A stretch of DNA of 64,000 nt, from NCBI GenBank assembly GCA_029961685.1, contig JARWKL010000009.1, positions 30,315,708 through 30,379,707 on the forward strand, in the 5' to 3' direction. The notes under the pieces were generated by a model. That model was not told the DNA's origin. It saw only the letters and a list, made by a program, of their open reading frames with translations, and made no database searches. Source of the stretch: Aristolochia californica (Eukaryota > Streptophyta > Magnoliopsida > Piperales > Aristolochiaceae). This document shows, in pieces, positions 30,771 through 43,100 of this stretch (position 1 is its first letter; every line of letters begins with the position of its first letter). A program made the position numbers and the translations under genes.

Positions 30771-32822
30771 GACATAAATAAGTCAGAAAGGGTAGGAAAA
30801 TTACGTAGTTATTTGTGCAACCTTCAGTCTTCAAAATGGTGAAATATGTGATTTCAACTTCGGGATTTTGGAATAATATTCTCACATTTTTTAACTTAGA
30901 AATTTACAATTCTGTAATGTTGACTTTAAGCTTATGCTTGATGCTAATGATTCTAACAACTGAGCTATGAAGAACTTATATTGTGTATGATCTTTCACTC
31001 AAAAAGACATTCCGAATTTGTGCTTACACCCTTGTATTTGAAAATTGAAAGAAAACATGAAAGGCTTGGAGCCATGAAGCGTCTCATCAGGATTCAGCTG
31101 AATGATTGCTGTTGTTGATTGAACCGACCCACATTCCCTGGATGGCATGTCACTGACTCCTTGTTCCTCCATATGAGGATGCATGGGCCATCCATTTGTC
31201 TTATGTGAATCGGTTGCACATTGATCCACTGCACTTGTTCTTTCGCTTCTATTCAGGACAATCGCTAGAAATCATTGTCTCACATTGCTGTGATCAGGAT
31301 TTGGCGTCTTGTTTGCACGGATCTTCAGTTGAATTATGAACCCTTTTTAAAGGTCTAAAAGCAGCATACAGATATCACGTGATTTTATTGGCCAGTGTCT
31401 ACATGCCTTGGGCTTGAATGCGGGAGAAAATGCAAACTGGGTCGGTTTACATCAACAACTAATTGCTTGACACAGATTTGAATTTTATGCATTAGGATAC
31501 TGGTGCCATCATGAACTGAGCAAAGAATTTGAAAATCCAGTTTGTAGTTTTGTTGTATAAAATAAGAATACAGGGCAAGAATCGGCTATTCAGATTTTCT
31601 TAAAGAAAAGATTACTTGAGGAAATTTTTAAAATCATGTTATAAAATCATGTTATAAGAGAGAAAATTAGATCATAGAACACAAATAAAATAAATCAAAC
31701 CAAGGTATGCATATCAAGGAAGGTCAATTTATTGAAGAGACTTTGGCAGCAGCGGGATTTGATTCAAGTCTCACTTGGTTTTGAAGACTACTAGATATGA
31801 GCTCTGAAAGAAGAAAAAAAGTGAGAAAATTTATATTATTTAGGTTATGTTTGGAACATAGAAAGTGAAAAGAAAAATAAAATAAAATAAATTAAGTTTA
31901 TTTTCTCTTGTTAGGATGCTCATGAATAATAAGAGAGAAAATAAAAAAAAGAAAGAGTTCCTCTTTTTTGGATGTACAAGGAAAATTGAAAAGAAAAGAA
32001 AATTATACAAGCCTAAGGACTAAATTATTTTATTTTATTTTTAATCAAATTTAACAAGTTAATTCGGTTGAATCTTAGGTCTCAAAATCAATGGTTGGTT
32101 GGTGTAAGACTCTTTTCACCAGCAAAATTTTCGAAAAGTTACCGCCGGTCGGCGATGGCAAATCGAATTGTAGTTTAACCGCAGGGGCACAAGAGGGAAG
32201 GCGTAAGGCATTCACGTGACAGGTAACGGCTCTTCATCGAATACAATGGGTACTGCCGTAATTCCATTCCGGTTGTCTCATACACGTACAGTAGAAAATT
32301 GTCTCTTTTGCAAGCCTTCAATTGTGCTTGCGAATTAAAAGGCAATTACTTTTCTGTGTCCTCTTTTTTTTGAGTGCCGTGGCTCCCGATAAAATTGTAG
32401 AGGTAGGTTTTAACTTTTAACCGAGTCAGATCAGCCGAATCTACTAATACTTACGACACAAATTGAAATACTGCTGTTCGTACCCTTCTTTCCCAGTTGT
32501 GTTCTCTACTAGCGTATCTCGCTGCCTGGCATCTGCTTCCAAACCCGCCCCAAATTTCATCGAAAATTTTATTTGAAACCCTAGTCTTCTCTCTTGACCT
32601 TTCTTTCTCGAATTTTCCGAGTCCTCTCTCTCGATTTTCGATTGATCTTTTCTGCCAGATTGGGCGGTGAAACAGCCTTAATTTTGAATCCTTCTTTCGG
32701 TACTTCATTTTCCCCTATTTTTCTTTTTTTTTGTTCTTTTTTCCAGTCGTGACGGTTAATCGACATCGCGCTCTAGGTTGGGAAAAGCTGGGTTTAGAGC
32801 TATGAGATTTGATGGATGAAGG
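30766..32822. other. Intergenic and MLK promoter/5' leader
   Basis: No gene was recognised. A minus-strand open frame at 30999-31229 has no family signature. The last 300-400 bp before 32823 are CT-rich on the plus strand and probably form the promoter and 5' UTR of the kinase gene. Confidence 0.45.
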
Positions 32823-35800
32823 ATGCCGGTACTGCGTAGCGGCGCACGGAGAGGCCGTGCACAACAGCAGCCGGTAGTGGTGGAGGCCGAGAGAGTGAAC
32901 GCTCCAAATCGACGGCGACGGACGGCCAAAAACAATCAGAAGGATCCGATCGATGAGAATATAGTGAGGGATTGCGGTACGCCTACTAGATCTTGTGAGG
33001 CCAGGTTCTCGGAGCGCGCCGGAGAGTTTCAGGAAGAGGTTGGGGAGAAAAACATGGATGACTACGATAGTGGTGCGAAGAGTGCTGATAAGGTCGCTGT
33101 TGCAGAAGATGAGGGAAGCACCCTCCCGCTCCCTGAAAAGGTTGTTTCTTTTTGTTCAGTTACAATATCATTCTTGCGCCGTTATTACATTGTGGTTTTC
33201 TTCAAGTTTGCTTCACTGGATTTCCTTTCTATCTTTGGGGTTGAGCTCGCTCGTTCATTTCCCACATGTGCATGTGGTTGACTTCGGTTTACTGGGGCAA
33301 AGGAGCAAATTCATGATGATCCTGTCTTGGTCAATTTCTTCTTGCTATATTGTTGTTGTCGATGATCGTTTTTTTTTTTTAGTTTGAACTGTTTTCTTCT
33401 TGTTCAAAGCTAATCGGATTCGTAGCATGTAAGAAAGAGTTATATCGGTATCAAGGATATTCCGGTCCTCCTTTCTGAAATCTATCTGTAAATGTCATGC
33501 TTTGCCTTCAGTTTGTGGGTTCCGATTCTCTCTGAAATCTATCTGTGAATGTTAAGCTCTACCTTCATTGTGTGGATTTTGATTTTTGCTTACATTCTCA
33601 TCCTTCCCACTTGTTTGAAATTTATTGCGAGTCTTGTTCATCAAATTTATCTCATATTTTTTCACATTTAATCATTTTTTACCAGTACAGCTGCTTCTAG
33701 TGTTACGGTTGTACGTTTTTCATTGGAGTTGTTTATCTGTTATATTGAACAAAATTTTGCCTCGCATGGACACCTCTTTAAGTTCACCATTTTTCTCTAT
33801 TTTTTGTCCTTGTAACCTTCATTTAGAGCGTGAGTTGCTTTATTGCAGGTCCAAGTTGGTGGTTCTCCGATGTACAGAATTGAAAGAAAGCTTGGGAAGG
33901 GAGGTTTTGGACAAGTTTATGTTGGTCGTCGCATTTCTCCTCCTCCTGGTGGTATAGAGAGGACTACTGGGCCAGGTGCAGTAGAGGTGAGATACCTTTT
34001 GGGTGATGATGTTTTTTAATTGAATATTTTTTTACTATGAAATGCCTAATTATTTCTGTATTTCTCTAGGTGGCTTTAAAGTTCGAGCATAGGACCAGCA
34101 AAGGTTGCAATTATGGCCCCCCTTATGAGTGGCAAGTTTACAAGTAAGTTAATTTTCTTTTTTTCTACTTTATACAAATCTGTGGAGAAAAATGAAATGT
34201 GTCGCCTTATTTCAAGTCATGGTGCCCTACCAATAAGTAGGATGAAGTATGCTTATTTAACCAAGCAAGGAAGATGTCTATCTGCTGTTTAGATTTTACC
34301 TTTTTTCTTCTACTTTTTAGCTGTCTATCTCAATATCCCTTTTGTATTATATGTGCTTCTGATCCTGCAGCACCTTGGGTGGTAGTCATGGTGTGCCTCG
34401 TGCTCATTTCAAGGGGCGTCAAGGGGATTACTATGTCATGGTATTTAAACTGAATGTTTTTTAGATTATCCTCAATTCTTTGGTGGACCCTTCTTCTTTT
34501 CATTTTTAAATCTCTTATTATTGGAGTACACAAATGGCATAATTATCCAGGTTATGGATATGTTGGGACCCAGCCTCTGGGACGTGTGGAATAACAACTC
34601 TCACACGTAGGTTCTATTGCAGTATTATCCTTTTGCAGCTTGAAGTTCTTGAAGTTTTACATCATAATATATATTGTTTTTTTGCTCCTCTGAAGTTCTA
34701 ATCCTGTATTTCTTTGTCTGCAGGATGTCTGTTGAGATGGTTGCATGTATTGCTATTGAAGCAATATCAATATTGGAGAAAATGCATTCTAGAGGGTTGG
34801 TGACTTTCTTCTACCCAATCTCAAACACTTATATCCTTTGCATGTCATTTGTAAATCATTAACCATTCTTCAACCACCATTTAAAAAAAAAAAATCATGA
34901 AGGCATCAAGAGTTAATTGTAAACTGAAAGATGACTTACTGGAACTGTTCAGTTATGTGCATGGGGATGTAAAGCCAGAGAATTTTTTGCTTGGACCCCC
35001 CGGGACACCCGATGAGAAGAAGCTCTTCCTTGTTGACCTTGGATTAGGTATGTTATTGTGAATTTATTGTTTGGCTTTCAGAAAGTGGTACATGCAATAT
35101 CTCACGATCTTGGGGATTTGTTTCACTATCAGCCACTAGGTGGAAAGACAGTTCAACTGGCCACCATGTTGAGTATGATCAGCGACCAGATGTCTTCAGG
35201 TAACTTCTATAGGTGATCTCAGAAACATTTACATGGTGTTTGAGGTCTCATATTGAGAAAATAATTTGATGCTTCGGATGTTGCAGAGGAACTGTTCGCT
35301 ATGCAAGTGTGCATGCTCACCTTGGAAGAACTGGAAGCAGGAGAGATGACTTGGAGTCGCTTGCTTACACCCTTATTTTTCTTCTTCGTGGCCGTCTCCC
35401 CTGGCAAGGATATCAGGTAAGACAAATTTAAATTTGTCTGTTAGATATTCTGGGCTTGGTTATATTGGTACTTGTTTGCTTTTGTCTCAAGTCTTACAAT
35501 TTTCAATTCTCTCACAGGGTGAGAATAAAGGATTCCTTGTCTGCAAGAAAAAGATGGCTACATCCCCTGAGACTTTATGTTGCTTTTGCCCTGTGCCATT
35601 CAGGCAGTTTGTTGAATATGTTGTCAACTTGAAATTTGATGAGGAACCAAACTATGCAAAGTATATTTCACTATTTGATGGGATTGTGGGTCCTAACCCT
35701 GATATACGACCGATCAACACTGATGGTGCTCAGAAGGTAGTTGTTAGGTCTTTTTTTTTTTTTTTCCTTCACTCAAATGATGGAGATAAGTTTAGATGTA

Positions 35801-37139
35801 GATAGATCTAATGTGTGGTTATGTGCTGTAAAGCTTATATATCAGGTTGGTCACAAGAGGGCCCGTCTAAGTATCGATGAGGAGGACGACGAGCAACCTA
35901 AGAAGAAGGTTCGAATGGGGATGCCTGCAACACAGTGGATTAGTGTGTACAATGCTCGGAGACCAATGAAGCAGAGGTGGAAATTGCCTGGACCAAACTT
36001 CTTTTAATGTGTTTGTTTTAGACAAGCTATGTCATACTCATGCACTCTAGCTTTTTTTGTTTCAGGTACCATTATAATGTTGCAGATGCAAGACTTCAAC
36101 AGCACATTGAGAAGGGGAATGAGGATGGACTATTTATTAGTAGTGTAGCATCATGTACAAACCTGTGGGCTCTCATCATGGATGCTGGTACTGGTTTTAC
36201 AGCGCAAGTTTATGAGCTCTCTCCTTATTTTCTTCACAAAGTGAGTATATTTTAGTTTTTATTAAAGTTTGTGGAAAAGAGCAAGTTGCTAGTCCTATAT
36301 TAAGTACATCTTGCTGATTCCATTCTGTTTTTATCATGCTCAACATCTTATTCAACAACTTGTCTGGCTATGTTTTGAAGGAATGGATAATGGAGCAGTG
36401 GGAGAAGAACTATTACATTAGTGCAATAGCTGGAGCTAACAATGGGAGTTCCCTGGTAGTGATGTCAAAAGGTGGTAACAACATTTGCACTGCCACCTTA
36501 CTTTATTATGCTTCGTACACTAATTTCTTTTTTTGTTTATGACTGCAGGTACACAGTATGCACAGCAGTCATACAAAGTTAGTGACTCATTTCCATTTAA
36601 GTGGATCAACAAAAAATGGAGAGAGGGGTTCTTTGTCACATCCATGGCAACTGCAGGAAGTCGATGGGGAGTTGTCATGTCTCGCAATGCAGGATTCTCA
36701 GATCAGGTTTCTGTTTGATTATCATAGCCTTAGAACTGTTTGTATAACACAGCTGTTTAAAGCAGTATGGTTGGACTCTTTCTAAGTTAATCTCTTCAGG
36801 TGGTGGAGCTCGATTTTCTGTATCCAAGTGAAGGTATCCATCGACGATGGGACAGTGGTTATCGTATAACTGCAACTGCTGCAACATGGGATCAAGCTGC
36901 TCTTGTGCTTAGTGTACCAAGAAGAAAGCCAGCAGATGAGACACAGGAAACACTTCGAACATCAGCATTTCCTAGTGCACATGTAAAGGTGTTACTTGGC
37001 CTTGGCCTTGGACTTTATTGCATTTGTCTGTAATGTGATCTTTTGTTGGGTACTTATGGTTTTACTTTTATGCTTGCAGGAGAAGTGGGGGAAAAATCTG
37101 TATATTGCATCAGTTTGTTATGGCCGAACAGTTTCTTAA
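32823..37139 (+). CDS. MLK: MUT9-like / photoregulatory protein kinase (casein kinase I family), 16 exons
   Basis: 680-aa nuclear Ser/Thr kinase. Exons: 32823-33140, 33849-33986, 34070-34143, 34371-34440, 34551-34606, 34724-34795, 34953-35047, 35133-35199, 35287-35416, 35518-35736, 35846-35976, 36066-36240, 36381-36471, 36549-36706, 36800-36988, 37080-37139; all phases join. The start [14 protein letters not shown] is the family's conserved N-terminus, followed by a basic [11 protein letters not shown] stretch. The kinase domain (about aa 115-410) shows the P-loop [17 protein letters not shown] lysine, catalytic [13 protein letters not shown] (HGD, not HRD), DLGLATRW (DLG, not DFG) and the activation segment [16 protein letters not shown] basic KKKVRMG follows, then the plant-specific C-terminal domain ending [12 protein letters not shown]. 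Arabidopsis relatives (MLK/PPK) phosphorylate histones and act with phytochromes and cryptochromes. Which paralogue it is cannot be told here. Confidence 0.95.
33471..33584. repeat. 57-bp tandem duplication in MLK intron 1
   Basis: Two adjacent 57-bp units (33471-33527 and 33528-33584) share tctgaaatctatctgt.aatg and surrounding bases at roughly 80% by eye. Confidence 0.7.
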
Positions 37140-40118
37140 TCTTCTTTCAACTCTCTGAGGGATGTGCACTAACACCACTGGAGATATATATCTATACATT
37201 GGCCAATCATGTAGCATCTACTATTTCTAGCTGCTGCTGTTTTTGATAGTGGGGGGTGTAACATCTCATTTTGCAAGCCAAACTGCTCGTTGTGGACTGG
37301 GATGAGAGAAATTTTTAATGTGCAAGCATTACTTGTTAGAACCATTATCCATACATCTCACGTATCAGCTACCAACTAACTCTGCAATGTCAAAATGTCA
37401 AAGTGTGTGAAGAGGCTCGAATTCAAGAAAAAAGGGGATGGTGGGCATCCGTACTTCTTGTTAAGTTTGTATAGAGTTGAATAATCAATTACTTGATTGA
37501 AACAATATTATGTCTATTTTGTTCAATGCTTTAGGCAGCTGATGGGAGGTATTGAAGTCTATAACATACAGCTTTGCGCGACTTATTGATTGTTGGTTCG
37601 AGGCAATTGGTTGTCAAATCCTGTCAGATTTGTGCCAGATTTCATGGGCTATTTCCACATTCGGCTCTTGGGTCTGAGGCAAGTCTGACAAACACGAGGG
37701 AAAGCCCCTTATTTATGCTGTTTGCCATTTTCTTTGGTCTATTTGACACTAATCCATACTAAACTTTCTTATCTCCAATTATTTGTTCCTATACTGCTGC
37801 ATTTGTTCCTGGCTGGATGTGCATGGAAAAATAGAAGCAAACATGCAGCATGACTTGCCGGTGATGCAGGAGTTTGACTGATACCCTTATGAATGTTGTA
37901 AATCCTGAACTCAGATACTTGTCAAATTACATGATGTGTTTGTTTGTCTTTCCACAATGATTTGAAATGTGGGATGGCTCACATTCCTTCAGTTTTTTGA
38001 GGGTTGTGTAAGTTGCAGTGACTATTTACTGTCATCTCCCATTAGACTACACTTGTATGGTAGCCAGAAGTTCTATAATTGCATTCTGGCAGTTTCTTAT
38101 TTGTGTTTATTTTGTCGTTCATGGACTTCGAAATTGAATTGAGTTAAAAGTCAAGTCAGGAAGCCTTTTTAAACTGAAGCTATACTTTTGTGTAAGGTTG
38201 AAACAGTGTCTGTTAATATCGGTTGTCAGGAAAGGTTTCATCAGCTATTATATCATGTTTCCATACTTTGAGAGGATGCACTCCGTGAGTGAATCACATT
38301 TTCAACAAGTTGTAAGACTTAAGTCAGAGGAGGATGGGTTCTTGTGAACAACAGTTAGATTGTCCAAGTTCCCTCAAGAACAGAGAGATCTTCTAGTTGT
38401 ATGGTGCAGATTCCAGGAAGTTAGAAATATGATGTAAGATGCAGGTGGAATCATTGTTTCCTCTTTACGAGTTCAACCTTTTTATTCAGTGGTTGTCACA
38501 TTATTCAACAGTTCTGTTTCATTTCTTCCCTCGTTTCAGGTCTGCTGGCGGACGCTTGCACTTTGAAGAAGAGGCAAGTTATCTTTTGTTATTGTTGTCA
38601 TTACTCACTCAGCCGAATAGGTCAGTGACATGAGTTTCGTTGTGTAAGTTATCTGCTGCCAGATGACTGGTATGCACATGCTGGAAAGGTCTACAGTTTT
38701 TTCGATTTTCCTGAACTAGGATACGATTTGATACTGGTATGATACCCCCGTGAAAGCCTGGTTTATGAAGTGATAATTGCTGGAGGCAAGCTGGCATCTT
38801 CCGCAACCCTGTTGTGTAAAATTTATAGATCACAAATTTGCTGTAGTTGAAAATTTTCTTTGTGACAGGGGTTGGTGTCAGTAATAATAATACGGAAGTG
38901 ACCAAGATCAGAATATTACTGCATCACCGAATTTCTAGAAAGCTTGAACACGAGTGCGTGTTTCTTGTGATCAGAAGTTTCTATGGCCCATGAAGTGGCA
39001 GCAGGCATGACAGCTATTTGCAGTAAACATCCACTACGAGTTATGTGCTCCAATGGGTGAACATCGTAATATGTTAGACTATCGGTATCCAAGGATGGTC
39101 GTTTTTTCTCTGAGAAGAAAACTCGCGTACAGGAATACAGGATTTTTAGAGATGAGATGCAGGTGACGATTTTGGATCTGGTAAACATCTGAAAGTACGA
39201 TGGCGGCGAAGGAATCCTGTTCTCTTGCTGAAGCTTGAGAATCGGTCACTCTTCGAAAGAGGGAAGCTTTAAAATACTCGGCACTTTAGATCTCTTAGGT
39301 TTCTCTTTCTGAAGGGGATTTGTCATATACGCCACTGAAGTTATTATTGGGAACACTGAACTAAATTCTATAAAATAGTTACTATGTTTTAAATAGTGGT
39401 GAATAATGACTTAGTATTGATGCGAATCTTCCAGTTTTTTTTTTTCATCTTTGTCCTACATTTACGCTCATTATTAGAGTCCATTTTTTCATTTCAAATG
39501 GTCGGTAAAGATTTCTGTTCTTTTTGTAAATTTTTCCTTTTTCTGTTTTTTCTCCAGAAACTTATCATCTTTTCAGACGTGCTAACTCGATTTCAGTGCA
39601 AATATACTTGGGTTTCAAAGTCATACTTGGTTTTGAGATTGAGATATTGAGATATGTGCTTACAGTTTTAGTGGGACAGCATTCATTTTTAGCAATTCTC
39701 TTTTAAAATGATGAAATTCATATTTATGAATAAATATTTGTGGAAGTTCTCTATTTGTTCTTTGTAAACAAAAACACGAGAAAACGAATGAAAAGAGAAT
39801 TGTTTCTCAACTTCAAATTTTTAAAAAGAAAATTAGTAAAAAATAGTTTGATATTGTTATCATTTACTTCCTTCATAGTCTGATGCTACAGACTTTTTAT
39901 TTACCATTAGGATTCCCAATTCTGATGATCTACATTGATCTACATGCTCAAAGTCAATTTTGGACCTAGCTTCGAGAAGACATCTTCTATTCAGACATCA
40001 TTCCAATTGAAGATTCCTTACGAGAAATAAACATCTTGAACAAAGCCATATCACCAACTGATTCCAGTTTTCTATGTCTGATTCTTCGCCATTCAAAAAG
40101 CACTTTCAAGAGCCAAAA
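37140..40118. other. Convergent intergenic region between MLK and SHH
   Basis: This holds the 3' UTRs of two convergent genes. No exon, RNA gene or transposon terminus was recognised. Downstream splice-like segments near 38520-38570 could belong to an alternative MLK 3' UTR, but nothing codes. Confidence 0.45.
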
Positions 40119-43100
40119 TCAATTGGTTGGCCTACGACAAATTCTTCTAAGAGGAACTTTCTCCTGTTATTCAAAAGAAAAAAACAAAACAACAAAGAAG
40201 CATAAGCGAGAGTGCCTGATACATAAGCGTTCATAAAAATAAGAATAATTGAAAGAATGCAAAATAGTTACCTCAGCTAGATCATGATCATATCGAATCA
40301 AGAAGATGCACCTACAACCCCTTATATCATGAGCTCTCCTCTGAATTTGCAAAATATGTGCATCATAATGGGTGGCATGATCCCTTCTTTCCTGAGCGCT
40401 AACGGCAGTGAGACATTTGGAGAACAATGAAGAACTTGCCAAAAAGTTCAGAGAGAGATCTCAACAACTAACTTGAAAACAGAGGACGCGATCTCCCACA
40501 GCAACCTTCCGACATTCTGGAGGCTCTAAAGGAAGGGAACGCTTGCGAACAGCTGTTTTGATGTTAACCCACTCGTCTTCTTCTGCACCAAACCCAACAA
40601 ATCTTACACGCACTTCCTGTAGGGAAAAATTGAGGGGAGAGAGAGAGACAAACAGACAGACAGATGAAGGTATTTAATTGGACAGAGCCAAAGAAGATTA
40701 AAATCACAAAATTCCACGTATAATAATTGGGTACTTGCATTATATAAAAACAAAGAGGAAAGTAGAAGATTTGGTAATTAAGACAAATCTGACAAAAAAA
40801 TAAACATCATAAACTAAGAAAACGGAATTGCATAATCTTTCAAAAAGGAAAGTGAAAGAGACATCCATACAGGTTCACCCGAATGAAGCACTCTATGTGC
40901 AAGGAAGGTTTCAACATCATACCTGCAATTAGTATAAGTGATGTCAAGAATGGTTTTTGTCTAAATTTTGATCTCACACCCAACATAGCCCAAAATTTTT
41001 AGGTAGAGCCCCAACACACCCAACAGACATCAAGCAGTCCCTTAATATGGTCATTTAGGTAACTTTCAATTCCACCAAACACAGCAATAGTTACAAATCA
41101 GAATGGATTACCAGGTAGATAAGTTTCCAAATATAATTGTCAGTTTCACAGAAAATAGTTGATGTCTCACTTAAAATAAAGCAATGAAGAACAAGGGGTG
41201 TCTAAAGGAAATCAACGCAAACAGTAAGAAGAATATTTGCTCATAAGTATTAGAGAAGTTGAAATGAAGTGAAAGGTCCAAACAATACTTGTTCATAAGT
41301 TTCCACCCAACACAGCAATATAACACAGATCAGAATGGATTACCAGCTAGATAAGTTTCCAAAGATAATTATCAGTTTCCATAGAAAGATTAAATATCTC
41401 ACTTCAATAAAACAATAAAAAACAAGGGATGTCTAAAGGAAATCATTGCAAACAGTAAGAAGAACATTTGCTCCTAAGTATTAGAGAAGTTGAAATGAGA
41501 TGAAAGGTCCAACTATACAAGACTTTCAGGAAAACTAGAATATCTTATGTCTGAAGCAAACCAATTCTATACAGCTTTATCAAGTCAATCGTTTCAAAAC
41601 TGGCTGCTAAATTTTTATGACCCATTACCTGGAGAATGCTATCCATAGGACTTTAAGAGAGGTACCACAGAAGCATCATAAAAGAAACTATGAAATGAAA
41701 TGGAATTGAAGTATCAGCAGAAGATTCCATCCAGATATTAGTTTGCTTTGGAACAACTTGAGCAAATCATTAGGTGCACACAATTTAGGGTTAGCCAATA
41801 CCACCTAACACTACGAGTCTCTTCATGCCAAATCATATCAAGAGTGCCAATAGCGCCTAACAGTATGAAGCTCTTCACGCCAAATCATGGCAATAGTGCC
41901 AATTGGTTGCCCATACACCCCTAATCTATGAAGTAGAGCACGAATATTGACCAAGGGTAATAGCTACATTGGAAGAGACATATCTGCCTGCAGTCAACTG
42001 CTATCATTCAAACACTTGAGTATGCTCAATAAGTAAACATGCAAAGGAAGAGGCCAAAAAACAATCAAAACAAACTTTCGAGAAAAAAAAAACTATACTT
42101 CTCAGAAGCATACCAGATAAGAAGGATGTGATCCTACTTTTTATTTTTATTTTCTAGATTTGAATGGAAGAGATTCAGGAAAAAATTGAATGGAGGAAAG
42201 GGTTGATGTAGATTGTTATTTTGATGAAACAAGGGCTGATAACAATTTTAATTTTCACATCTAGCATTTTCCAAATTTTCCCTTAACATATATAACTTTA
42301 AATTCAATCAGTGAAACATCACGAGCCAAGTTAAAAATAATCAGGGTAGTTTTATTCTAACTTAAGCATTACAAAGAGTGAAACATACACTCAAATATCT
42401 GATGGCACTACACTTGACAAGGGGAAATCCTCCTGATGTACTCCACCCATTTCAGTCACTGGGATTCTGCAGACATTAAGCACCAGGCTCTCCTTCATGA
42501 TAATCTATCCTGGTTGCATCTCAAAGACCTTGGTTGTAGGACTCAGTCATCATCGATTAAGTGTATGAAAGAGAGAATCTTCCCTAGAGCTTCCTTCAGA
42601 TTTAAGACAAAACTGTGGACCTTATAATCAAGTGTATCTTGAACCTATAGTAATCCATTGGAGGATCTCAGAGCCCGTGTTTGGTGCCCACTAGGGCTTT
42701 TCTTTTTCATTTTGTATCAACATCTCCTTCAGGAGAACTTGAACACAGACATACAACCTTTCTTGTTATTTTAGAAAAGAAAAGATGATTCACAGAAAAA
42801 ACTAAAAACTGCATGAAAAACAAAATTACAGGAAGCAAAACACATAGAAAAGCCTGAAAAATTATAGCTCACCATGCCCCATCTTTTGTTGATCTGGCTT
42901 CAAACTCTAACTTAAATATGTCTTGTACCTTCTCCCCTATTTTCAAAATCCAGTATGAGTACCAAAAGACATGCTTCCTTTTCTCTATAACAGCCAAATC
43001 AAGAACTTTGGCATAAAAGACAAAAATAAGTTAGAAGTAAGATACTAATTAGAATTCAAACTACCCCCATTATACATGATTTGCAGTAAAAACAACAAAT

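Noticed and set aside
30999..31229. 76-codon minus-strand frame near the end of copia D
   Set aside because: Reads like normal amino-acid composition but matches no family I know, and has no flanking exons; left unannotated.
38500..38640. Possible extra exon near 38539-38573 after an acceptor-like site
   Set aside because: The kinase already ends with the family's terminal residues at 37139, and the short frame has no similarity to known proteins.
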